From Chondrosia reniformis (Eukaryota > Porifera > Demospongiae > Chondrillida > Chondrillidae), in the NCBI GenBank assembly GCA_947172415.1, contig OX359195.1, forward strand, positions 3,819,501-3,883,500: a DNA stretch of 64,000 nt, given 5' to 3'. This document shows, piece after piece, positions 1 to 12,800 of the stretch. The notes under the pieces are model-generated. The model saw only the letters and a list, made by a program, of their open reading frames with translations, was not told the DNA's origin and made no database searches. Every line of letters begins with the position of its first letter. Position 1 is the stretch's first letter. The position numbers and the translations under genes were made by a program.

Positions 1-3000
1 TCTAAATCGGCGGCCATTTTTAACTCGGGATAGGTCGTAGGGCTTCGGGGACCCGTTAATCGGATTCGGCGGCCATTTTCATCCTAGAAATGGTCTTCGT
101 TTCGGTTTCATAGCTCATATTTTTGAAATCGGCGGCCATTTTTAACTCGGGGATTGGTCGTAGAGCTTCGGGGACCCTTTATTCGGATTCGGCGGCCATT
201 TTTATCCTAGAAACTATCTTCGGTTCGGCTTCATAGCCCATATTTTCTAAATCGGCGGCCATTTTTAACTCGGGATAGGTCGTAGGGCTTCGGGGACCCT
301 TTAATCGGATTAGGCGGCCATTTTGATCCTAGAAACGGTCTTTGTTACAACTTCATAGCCCATATTTTTGAAATCGGCGGCCATTTTTAATTCAGGGATA
401 GGTCGTAGAGCTTCGGGGACCCTTTAATCAAATGCGGCGGCCATTTTTATCCTAGAAACGACCTTCATTACGGTTTCATAGCCCATATTTTCTAAATCGG
501 CGGCCATTTTTAACTCGGGATAGGTCGTAGGGCTTCGGGGACCCTTAAATCGGATTAGGCGGCCATTTTGATCCTAGAAACGGTCTTTGTTACAACTTCA
601 TAGACCATATTTTTGAAATCGGCGGCCATTTTTAATTCAGGGATAGGTCGTAGAGGTTCGGGGACACTTTAATCAAATGCGGCGGCCATTTTTATCCTAG
701 AGACGACCTTCATTACGGTTTCATAGCCCATATTTTCGAAATCGGCGGCCATTTTTAACTCGGTGATAGGTAGAAGACCTTCGGGAATCAGTTCTTCGAA
801 TTCGTCGGCCATTTTTATCCTACAAAACTGTCTTCGGTACGGCTTCATAGCCCATATTTTCGATATCGGCGGCCATTTTTATCTCTGTGATAGGTCGTAG
901 AGCGTCGGGGATCCTAAATTCTGATTCGGCGGCCATTTTATCCTAGAAATGGTCTTCTTTACCGCTTCATAGCCCATATTTTCGAAAAAGGTGGACATTT
1001 TATTTCGGTGATAGGTCGTGGAGCTTCGGGGACCCTTTCATCGGATTCAGCGGCCATTTTTATCCTAGAAATGGGCTTCTTTAGGGCTTCATAGCCCATA
1101 TTTTCAAAATCGGCGGCCATTTTCAACTCGGGGATAGGTCGTATAGCTTCGGGGACCCTTTAATTTGATTAGGCGGCCATTTTTATCCTAGAAACGGTCT
1201 TTGTTACAACTTCATAGACCATATTTTCGAAATCGGCGGCCATTTTTAATTCAGGGATAGGTCGTAGAGCTTCGGGGACCCTTTAATCAAATGCGGCGGC
1301 CATTTTTATCCTAGAAACGACCTTCATTACGGTTTCATAGCCCATATTTTCGAAATCGGCGGACATTTTTAACTCGGTGATAGGTAGAAGACCTTCGGGG
1401 ATCAGTTCTTCGAATTCGTCGGCCATTTTTATCCTACAAAACTGTCTTCGGTACGGCTTCATAGCCCATATTTTCGATATCGGCGGCCATTTTTATCTCT
1501 GTGATAGGTCGTAGAGCGTCGGGGATCCTAAATTCTGATTCGGCGGCCATTTTATCCTAGAAATGGTCTTCTTTACCGCTTCATAGCCCATATTTTCGAA
1601 ATAGGTGGACATTTTATTTCGGTGATAGGTCGTGGAGCTTCGGGGACCCTTTCATCGGATTCAGCGGCCATTTCTATCCTAGAAATGGTCTTCGTTAGGG
1701 CTTCATAGCCCATATTTTCAAAATCGGCGGCCATTTTCAACTCGGGGATAGGTCGTAGAGCTTCGGGGACCCTTTAATTTGATTAGGCGGCCATTTTTAT
1801 CCTAGAAACGGTCTTTGTTACAACTTCATAGACCATATTTTCGAAATCGGCGGCCATTTTTAACTCAGGGATAGGTCTTAGAGCTTCGGGAACCCTTTAA
1901 TCAAATTCGGCGGCCATTTTTATCCTAGAAACGACCTTCATTACGGTTTCATAGCCCATATTTTCGAAATCGGCGGCCATTTTTAACTCGGTGATAGGTA
2001 GCAGACCTTCGGGGATCGGTTCTTCGAATTCGTCGGCCATTTTTATCCTACAAAACTGTCTTCGGTACGGCTTCATAGCCCATATTTTCGATATCGGCGG
2101 CCATTTTTATATCTGTGATAGGTCGGAGAGCGTCGGAGATCCTAAATTCTGATTCGGCGGCCATTCTATCCTAGAAATGGTCCTCGTTACCGCTTCATAG
2201 CCCATATTTTCGAAATAGGTGGACATTTTATTTCGGTGATAGGTCGTGGAGCTTCGGGGACCCTTTCATCGGAATCAGCGGCCATTTTTATCCTAGAAAT
2301 GGTCTTCGTTAGGGCTTCATAGCCCATATTTTCAAAATCGGCGGCCATTTTTAACTCGGGGATAGGTCGTAGAGCTTCGGGGACCCTTTAATTTGATTAG
2401 GCGGCCATTTTTATCCTAGAAACGGTCTTTGTTACAACTTCATAGACCATATTTTCGAAATCGGCGGCCATTTTTAACTCAGGGATAGGTCTTAGAGCTT
2501 CGGGGACCCTTTAATCAAATTCGGCGGCCATTTTTATCCTAGAAACGACCTTCATTACGGTTTCATAGCCCATATTTTCGAAATCGGCGGCCATTTTTAA
2601 CTCGGTGATAGGTAGCAGACCTTCGGGGATCGGTTCTTCGAATTCGTCGGCCATTTTTATCCTACAAAACTGTCTTCGGTACGGCTTCATAGCCCATATT
2701 TTCGATATCGGCGGCCATTTTTATATCTGTGATAGGTCGGAGAGCGTCGGAGATCCTAAATTCATATTCGGCGGCCATTTTATCCTAGAAATGGTCCTCG
2801 TTACCGCTTCATAGCCCATATTTTCGAAATAGGTGGACATTTTATTTCGGTGATAGGTCGTTGAGCTTCGGAGACCCTTTCATCGGATTCAGCGGCCATT
2901 TTTATCCTAGAAATGGTCTTCGTTAGGGTTTCATAGCCCATTTTTTCGAAATCGGCGGCCATTTTCAACTCAGGGATAGGTTGTAGAGCTTCAAGGACCC

Positions 3001-5337
3001 TTTAATTTGATTAGGCGGCCATTTTTATCCTACAAATGGTCTTCGTTACAACTTTATAGTCCATATTTTCGAAATCGTCGGCCATTCTTAACTCGGGATA
3101 GGTTGTAGAGCTTCTGGGACCCTTTAATCGGATTAGGCGCACATTTTCATCCTAGAAACGGACTTCGGGACGACATCATAGCCCATATTTTCGAAATCGA
3201 CGGCCATTTTTAATTCAGGGATAGGTCGTAGAGCTTCGGGGACTCTTTAATCGGATTCGGCGGCCAATTTTATCCTAGAAACTATCTTCGGTGCGGCCTC
3301 ATAGCCCATATTTTCGAAATCGACGGCCATTTTTAACTCGGGATAGGTCGTACAGCTACGGGGACCCTTTAATCGGATTAAGAGGCCATTTTCATCCTAG
3401 AAACGGACTTCGGGACGACATCATAGCCCATATTTTGGAAATCAGCGGCCGTTTTTAACTCGGTGATAGGTCGAAGACCTTCGGGGATCCGTTCTTCGGA
3501 TTCGTCGGCCATTTTTGTCCTAGAAACTGTCTTCGGTACGGCTTCATAGCCCATATTTTTGAAATCAACGGCCATTTTTAACTCAGGGATAGGTCGTAAA
3601 GGTTCGGGGACCCTTTATTCGGATTCGGGGCAAGTTTTTTCCTAGAAATGATCTTCGTTACGGTTTCATAGCCCATATTTTCGAAATCAGCGGCCATTTT
3701 TATCTCGGTGATAGGTCGTGGAGCTTCGGGGACACTTTAATCGGATTCGGCGGCCATTTTTATCCTAGAAACTGTCTTCGGTACGGCTTCATAGCCCATT
3801 TTTTCGAAATCGGCGGCCATTTTTATCTCGGTGATAGGTCGTAGAGCGTTGGGGATCCTTAATTCTGATTCGGCGGCCATTTTATCTTAGAAATGTTCTT
3901 CGTAACCGTTTCATGGCCCATATTTTCGAAATCGACGGCCATTTTTAACTCGGGGATAGGTCGTAGAGCTTCGGGGACCCTTTAATCGGATTCGGCGGCC
4001 ATTTTTATCCTAGAAACTGTCTTCGGTACGGCTTCATAGCCCATATTTTCGAAATCGGTATACATTTTTATCTCGGTGATAGGTCGTGGAGCTTCGGGGA
4101 CCCTTTAATCGGATTCAGCGGCCATTTTTATCCTAGAAATGGTCTTCGTTACGGCTTCACAGCCCATATTTTCGAAATCGGCGGCCATTTTTAACTCGGG
4201 GATAGGTCGTAGAGCTTCGTGGACCCTTTAATCGGATTTGGCAGCAATTTTTATCCTTGAAACTATCATCTGTACAGCTTCATAGCCCATATTTTCAAAA
4301 TCGGCGGCCATTTTTAACTCGGAATAGGTCGTAGAGCTTCGGGGAACCCTTTAATCGGATTAGGCGGCCATTTTTATCCTAGAAACGGTCTTTGTTACAA
4401 CTTCATAGCCCATATTTTTGAAATCGAGGGCCATTTTTAACTCAGGGATAGGTCGTAGAGCTTCGGGGACCCTTTAATCAAATTCGGCGGCCATTTTTAT
4501 CCTAGAAACGACCTTCATTACGGTTTCATAGCCCATATTTTCGAAATTGGCGGCCATTTTTAACTCGGCAATAGGTCGAAGACCTTCGGGGATCAGTTCT
4601 TCGGATTCGTCGGCCATTTATATCCTAGAAACTGTCTTCGGTACAGCTTCATAGCCCATATTTTCAAAATCGGTGGCCATTTTTGACTCGGTGATAGGTC
4701 GTAGAGCTTCGGGGACCCATTATTCGGATTCTGCGGCCAATTTTAACCTAGATACGGTCTTCGGTACGGCTTCATAGCCCATATTTTCAAAATTGGCGGC
4801 AATTTTTATCTTGGAAACAGTCGTCGGTACGGCTTCATAGCCCATATTTTCGAAATCGTCGGCCATTTTTAACTCAGGGATAGGTCGTAGAGCTTCGGGG
4901 ACTCTTTAATCGGATTCGGCGGCCATTTTTATCCTAGAAACTATCTTCGGTGCGGCCTCATAGCCCATATTTTCGAAATCGACGGCCATTTTTAACTCAG
5001 GATAGGTCGTACAGCTACGGGGACCTTTTAATTGGATTCAGAGGCCATTTTCATCCTAGAAACGGACTTCGGGACGACATCATAGCCCATATTTTGGAAA
5101 TCAGCGGCCGTTTTTAACTCGGTGATAGGTCGAAGACCTTCGGGGATCCGTTCTTCGGATTCGTCGGCCATTTTTATCCTAGAAACTGACTTCGGTACGG
5201 CTTCATAGCCCATATTTTCAAAATCAACGGCCATTTTTAACTCAGGGATACGTCGTAGGCCTTCGGGGACACTTTATTCAGATTCGGCGGCCATTTTTAT
5301 CCTAGAGACTGTCTTCGGGACGGCTTCATATCCCATA
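1..5337 (-). repeat. Satellite A array (123-bp unit), minus orientation
   Basis: Tandem repeat whose unit, read on the minus strand, has two related halves of about 63 and 60 bp, each opening with ATGGCCGCCGA. The 123-bp period is exactly 41 codons, and the minus-strand reading resembles MAADFENMGYEAVPKTVSRI followed by KMAAES and a PEALRPIPELK-like stretch, most copies being stopped by TAA in the second half. A higher-order repeat of 614 bp (five units) is visible: the variant CGATATCGG recurs at 861, 1475, 2089 and 2703. The array is rich in CpG compared with the other satellites here and runs off the left edge of the window. I see no gene in it. An inverted block of the same satellite lies at 22346-24320. 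Confidence 0.93.
700..2930 (-). repeat. 614-bp higher-order repeat inside satellite A
   Basis: Five successive 123-bp units repeat as a block with a period of 614 bp, seen from diagnostic variants at 861, 1475, 2089 and 2703 and from matching neighbouring variants such as the GTGGACATTTTATTTCGG unit. Copies differ by only a few bases, so this block was amplified more recently than the rest of the array. Confidence 0.8.
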
Positions 5338-8300
5338 TTTTACATAGTAAAATGTGGGAATATGTAGTACATAAAACTACTACATACAATTAGTAAATAC
5401 AACTAGTAGATACAACTATATAGTGCATAAAACTAGAACATACAACTAGTATTACAACTGGTACATAAAACTAGTACCTACAACAAGTTAATATAGCTAG
5501 TACTTCTACATAGAACTAGTACATACAACAATTACACACAACTAGTACATACAACTAGTACATACAATTAGTGCATGCAACTATAACATTCAACAAGTAC
5601 ATGCACCTAGTACGTACAACTTGTAAACATAACTAGTGCTAGTAGATACAACTAGCACCTACCTAGTACCTAGTATAACTAGTAGTAAAATCTACAAGTA
5701 GTACATATACTAGTATATACAGCTAATACATACGAGTAGTATATACAAGTAGTACCTACAACTAGTACACAGATATAGTACATAAAACTATACATATAAC
5801 TAGTAATTAACTAGTACAAACTATTAGTACATACAAATAGTACACACAACTAGTACATACAACTAGTATATAACTAGTACATACAACTAGTACATAAAAC
5901 TAGTTCATACAATTAGACCATACAACTACTACATACAACTAGTACATACAACTAATACCTACAAAATAGTAAATATAACCAGTGCTAGTACGTACAACTA
6001 GTACATATATACAACTAGTACATACATTAGTATATAACTAGAACATACAACTAGTACATAAAACTAGTTCATACAATTAAACATACAACTACTACATACA
6101 CTAGGACATACAACTAATACCTACAAGTAGTAAATATAACTTGTACTACTACATACAACTAGTTCATACAACTATTACATTCAACTAGTACACACAACTA
6201 GTGCCTACAGTTAGTATATATTACAAGTACTAGTACATTCCACTAGTTAATCCTACTAGAACATACTACTATTACATACACCTAGTACATAACTAGTACA
6301 TACAAATGGTACATACAACTATTATATACAATTAGTACATGCAACTATTACATTCGACTAGTACATATAAGTAGTACCTACAAATATTTAATATAACTAG
6401 TACTTGTACATTCAACTAATACCTACTTATTATCTAGTTTTACTAGTACTATTGCCTACAACTAGTACACATAACTAGTACATACACCTAGTACATACAA
6501 CTAGTACATACTACTAGTACATACTACTAGTACATACAAGTAGTACATTCACTTAGGACTTACAAGTAGTAAATACAACTAGGACATACAACTAGTACAC
6601 ACAACAAGTACATACACCTAGTATATAACTAGTCCATACAAGTGGTACATACAACTAGTACCTACAACTAGTAAATATTACCAGTACTAGTACAAACAAC
6701 AAGTTATTAGAACAAGTACCTGCAACTAGTACATAACTAATACATACAGTTATTACATACCACTAGTACACACAACTAGTAGATACAATTAGTACATACA
6801 AGTAATACCTGCAACTAGTATATAACTAGTACATACAACTAGTACATAAAACTAGTTCATTAAGTTAGAACATACAACTACTACATACAACTCATACATC
6901 AAATATTTAATATAACTAGTACTTGTACATTCAACTAATACCTACTTATTATCTAGTATTACTAGTACTATTGCCTACAACTAGTACACATAACTAGTAC
7001 ATACACCTAGTACATACAACTAGTACATACTACTAGTACATACTACTAGTACATACAAGTAGTACATTCACTTAGGACTTACAGGATATACAATTAGTAC
7101 ATGCAACTATTATACAATTAGTACATGCAAGTATTCCAACTATTAGTACAATTACTACTTATATGTACTAGTCGAATGTAATAGTTGCATGTACTACCTA
7201 CAAATATTTAATATAACTAGTACTTGTACATTCAACTAATACCTACTTATTATCTAGTATTACTAGTACTATTGCCTACAACTAGTACACATAACTAGTA
7301 CATACACCTAGTACATACAACTAGTACATACTACTAGTACATACAAGTAGTACATTCACTTAGGACTTACAAGTAGTAAATACAACTAGGACATACAACT
7401 AGTACACACAACAAGTACATACACCTAGTATATAACTAGTCCATACAAGTGGTACATACAACTAGTACCTACAACTAGTAAATATTACCAGTACTAGTAC
7501 AAACAACAAGTTATTAGAACAAGTACCTGCAACTAGTACATAACTAATACATACAGTTATTACATACCACTAGTACACACAACTAGTAGATACAATTAGT
7601 ACATACAAGTAATACCTGCAACTAGTATATAACTAGTACATACAACTAGTACATAAAACTAGTTCATTAAGTTAGAACATACAACTACTACATACAACTC
7701 ATACATCAAATATTTAATATAACTAGTACTTGTACATTCAACTAATACCTACTTATTATCTAGTATTACTAGTACTATTGCCTACAACTAGTACACATAA
7801 CTAGTACATACACCTAGTACATACAACTAGTACATACTACTAGTACATACTACTAGTACATACAAGTAGTACATTCACTTAGGACTTACAGGATATACAA
7901 TTAGTACATGCAACTATTATACAATTAGTACATGCAAGTATTCCAACTATTAGTACAATTACTACTTATATGTACTAGTCGAATGTAATAGTTGCATGTA
8001 CTACCTACAAATATTTAATATAACTAGTACTTGTACATTCAACTAATACCTACTTATTATCTAGTATTACTAGTACTATTGCCTACAACTAGTACACATA
8101 ACTAGTACATACACCTAGTACATACAACTAGTACATACTACTAGTACATACAAGTAGTACATTCACTTAGGACTTACAAGTAGTAAATACAACTAGGACA
8201 TACAACTAGTACACACAACAAGTAAATATTACCAGTACTAGTACAAACAACAAGTTATTAGAACAAGTACCTGCAACTAGTACATAACTAATACATACAG

Positions 8301-9825
8301 TTATTACATACCACTAGTACACACAACTAGTACATACAATATATACTTATACATATACTTACAGGATATACAATTAGTACATGCAACTATTATACAATTA
8401 GTACATGCAACTATTGCAACTATTAGTACAATTAGTACATGCAACTATTACATTCGACTAGTGCATATAAGTAGTACCTACAAATATTTAATATAACTAG
8501 TACTTGTACATTCAACTAATACCTACTTATTATCTAGTATTACTAGTACTATTGCCTACAACTAGTACACATAACTAGTACATACACCTAGTACATACAA
8601 CTAGCACATACTACTAGTACATACTACTAGTACATACAAGTAGTACATTCACTTAGGACTTACAAGTAGTAAATACAACTAGGACATACAACTAGTACAC
8701 ACAACAAGTACATACACCTAGTATATAACTAGTCCATACAAGTGGTACATACAACTAGTACCTACAACTAGTAAATATTACCAGTACTAGTACAAACAAC
8801 AAGTTATTAGAACAAGTACCTGCAACTAGTACATAACTAATCCATACAGTTATTACATACCACTAGTACACAGTATAACTAATACATACAGTTATTACAT
8901 ACCACTACTAGTACATACTATGTAAATGTAAGTATACAAGTGGTACATACAACTAGTACCTACAACTAGTAAATATTACCAGTACTAGTACAAACAACAA
9001 GTTATTAGAACAAGTACCTGCAACTAGTACATAACTAATACATACAGTTATTACATACCACTAGTACACACAACTAGTAGATACAATTAGTACATACAAG
9101 TAATACCTGCAACTAGTATATAACTATTACATACAACTAGTACATAAAACTAGTTCATTAAGTTAGAACATACAACTACTACATACAACTCATACATCAA
9201 ATATTTAATATAACTAGTACTTGTACATTCAACTAATACCTACCTATTATCTAGTAATACTAGTACTATTGCCTACAACTAGTACACATAACTAGTATAT
9301 ACACCTAGTACATACAACTAGTACATACTACTAGTACATACTACTAGTACATACTACTAGTACATACTACTAGTACATACAAGTAGTACATTCACTTAGG
9401 ACTTACAGGATATACAATTAGTACATGCAACTATTATACAATTAGTACATGCAACTATTGCAACTATTAGTACAATTAGTACATGCAACTATTACATTCG
9501 ACTAGTACATATAAGTAGTACCTACAAATATTTAATATAACTAGTACTTGTACATTCAACTAATACCTACTTATTATCTAGTATTACTAGTACTATTGCC
9601 TACAACTAGTACACATAACTAGTACATGCACCTAGTACATACAACTAGTACACACTACTAGTACACACTACTAGTACATACAAGTAGTACATTCACTTAG
9701 GACTTACAAGTAGTAAATACAACTAGGACATACAACTAGTACACACAACAAGTACATACACCTAGTATATAACTAGTCCATACAAGTGGTACATACAACT
9801 AGTACCTACAACTAGTAAATAACTT
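5338..9825 (+). repeat. Satellite B array, forward orientation
   Basis: Degenerate tandem repeat built on the 13-bp motif ACTAGTACATACA, with variants such as CCTAGTACATACA and ACTAGTAAATATA. The core contains the palindromes ACTAGT and TACTAGTA. Longer blocks of several hundred bases recur, for example the stretch around TACTTGTACATTCAACTAAT, found near 6395, 6920, 7220, 7720, 8025, 8495, 9215 and 9545. That indicates higher-order amplification. No open reading frame of note and no RNA gene is visible. Confidence 0.93.
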
Positions 9826-12800
9826 GTTGTTTGTACTAGTACTGGTAATATTTACTAGTTGTAGGTAAGTGAATGTACTACTTGTATGTACTAGTAGTAT
9901 GTACTAGTAGTATGTACTAGTTGTATGTACTAGGTGTATGTACTAGTTATGTGTACTAGTTGTAGGCAATAGTACTAGTAATACTAGATAATAAGTAGGT
10001 ATTAGTTGAATGTACAAGTACTAGTTATATTAAATATTTGTAGGTACTACTTATATGTACTAGTCGAATGTAATAGTTGCATGTACTAATTGTATATAAT
10101 AGTTGTATGTACCATTTGTATGTACTAGTTATGTACTAGGTGTATGTAATAGTAGTATGTTCTAGTAGGATTAACTAGTGGAATGTACTAGTACTTGTAA
10201 TATATACTAACTGTAGGCACTAGTTGTGTGTACTAGTTGAATGTAATAGTTGTATGAACTAGTTGTATGTAGTAGTACAAGTTATATTTACTACTTGTAG
10301 GTATTAGTTGTAAGTCCTAGTGTATGTAGTAGTTGTATGTTTAATTGTATGAACTAGTTTTATGTACTAGTTGTATGTTCTAGTTATATACTAATGTATG
10401 TACTAGTTGTGTGTACTAGTTGTATGTACTATTAGTTTGTACTAGTTAATTACTAGTTATATGTATAGTTTTATGTACTATTTCTGTGTACTAGTTGTAG
10501 GTACTACTTGTATTTATATACTACTCGTATGTATTAGTTGTATATACTAGTATATGTACTACTTGTAGATTTTACTACTAGTTATACTAGGTACTAGGTA
10601 GGTGCTAGTTGTATCTACTAGCACTAGTTATGTTTACAAGTTGTACGTACTAGGTGCATGTACTTGTTGAATGTTATAGTTGCATGCACTAATTGTATGT
10701 ACAAGTTGTATGTACTAGTTGTGTGTAATTGTTGTATGTACTAGTTCTATGTAGAAGTACTAGCTATATTAACTTGTTGTAGGTACTAGTTTTATGTACC
10801 AGTTGAAATACTAGTTGTATGTTCTAGTTTTATGCACTATATAGTTGTATCTACTAGTTGTATTTACTAATTGTATGTAGTAGTTTTATGTACTACTTGT
10901 AAGAAATAGTTTAATAATTACTAGTACTAGTTTTATGTACTAATTGTATGTACTAGTTATATACTAGTTGCAGGTATTACTTGTATGTACTAATTGTATG
11001 TACTAGTTGTGTGTACTAGTGGTGTGTAATAACTGTATGTATTAGTTATGTACTAGTTGCAGGTACTTGTTCTAATAACTTGTTGTTTGTACTAGTACTG
11101 GTAATATTTACTAGTTGTAGGTACTAGTTGTATGTACCACTTGTATGGACTAGTTATATACTAGGTGTATGTACTTGTTGTGTGTACTAGTTGTATGTCC
11201 TAGTTGTATTTACTACTTGTAAGTCCTAAGTGAATGTACTACTTGTATGTACTAGTAGTATGTACTAGTAGTATGTACTTGTTGTATGTACTAGGTGTAT
11301 GTACTAGTTATGTGTACTAGTTGTAGGCAATAGTACTAGTAATACTAGATAATAAGTAGGTATTAGTTGAATGTACAAGTACTAGTTATATTAAATATTT
11401 GTAGGTACTACTTATATGTACTAGTCGAATGTAATAGTTGCATGTACTAATTGTATATAATAGTTGTATGTACCATTTGTATGTACTAGTTATGTACTAG
11501 GTGTATGTGATAGTAGTATGTTCTAGTAGGATTAACTAGTGGAATGTACTAGTACTTGTAATATATACTAACTGTAGGCACTAGTTGTGTGTACTAGTTG
11601 AATGTAATAGTTGTATGAACTAGTTGTATGTAGTAGTACAAGTTATATTTACTACTTGTAGGTATTAGTTGTATGTCCTAGTGTATGTAGTAGTTGTATG
11701 TTTAATTGTATGAACTAGTTTTATGTACTAGTTGTATGTTCTAGTTATATACTAATGTATGTACTAGTTGTATATATGTACTAGTTGTACGTACTAGCAC
11801 TGGTTATATTTACTATTTTGTAGGTTTAGTTGTATGTACTAGTTGTATGTAGTAGTTGAATGGTCTAATTGTATGAACTAGTTTTATGTACTAGTTGTAT
11901 GTACTAGTTATATACTAGTTGTATGTACTAGTTGTGTGTACTAGTTGTATGTACTAATAGTTTGTACTAGTTAATTACTAGTTATATGTATAGTTTTATG
12001 TACTATTTCTGTGTACTAGTTGTAGGTACTACTTGTATATACTACTCGTATGTATTAGTTGTATATACTAGTATATGTACTACTTGTAGATTTTACTACT
12101 AGTTATACTAGGTACTAGGTAGGTGCTAGTTGTATCTACTAGCACTAGTTATGTTTACAAGTTGTACGTACTAGGTGCATGTACTTGTTGAATGTTATAG
12201 TTGCATGCACTAATTGTATGTACTAGTTGTATGTACTAGTTGTGTGTAATTGTTGTATGTACTAGTTCTATGTAGAAGTACTAGCTATATTAACTTGTTG
12301 TAGGTACTAGTTTTATGTACCAGTTGTAATACTAGTTGTATGTTCTAGTTTTATGCACTATATAGTTGTATCTACTTGTTGTATTTACTAATTGTATGTA
12401 GTAGTTTTATGTACTACTTGTAAGAAATAGTTTAATAATTACTAGTACTAGTTTTATGTACTAGTTGTATGTACTAGTTATATACTAGTTGCAGGTATTA
12501 CTTGTATGTACTAATTGTATGTACTAGTTGTGTTTACTAGTGGTATGTAATAACTGTATGTATTAGTTATGTACTAGTTGCAGGTACTTGTTCTAATAAC
12601 TTGTTGTTTGTACTAGTACTGGTAATATTTACTAGTTGTAGGTACTAGTTGTATGTACCACTTGTATGGACTAGTTATATACTAGGTGTATGTACTTGTT
12701 GTGTGTACTAGTTGTATGTCCTAGTTGTATTTACTACTTGTAAGTCCTAAGTGAATGTACTACTTGTATGTACTAGTAGTATGTACTAGTAGTATGTACT

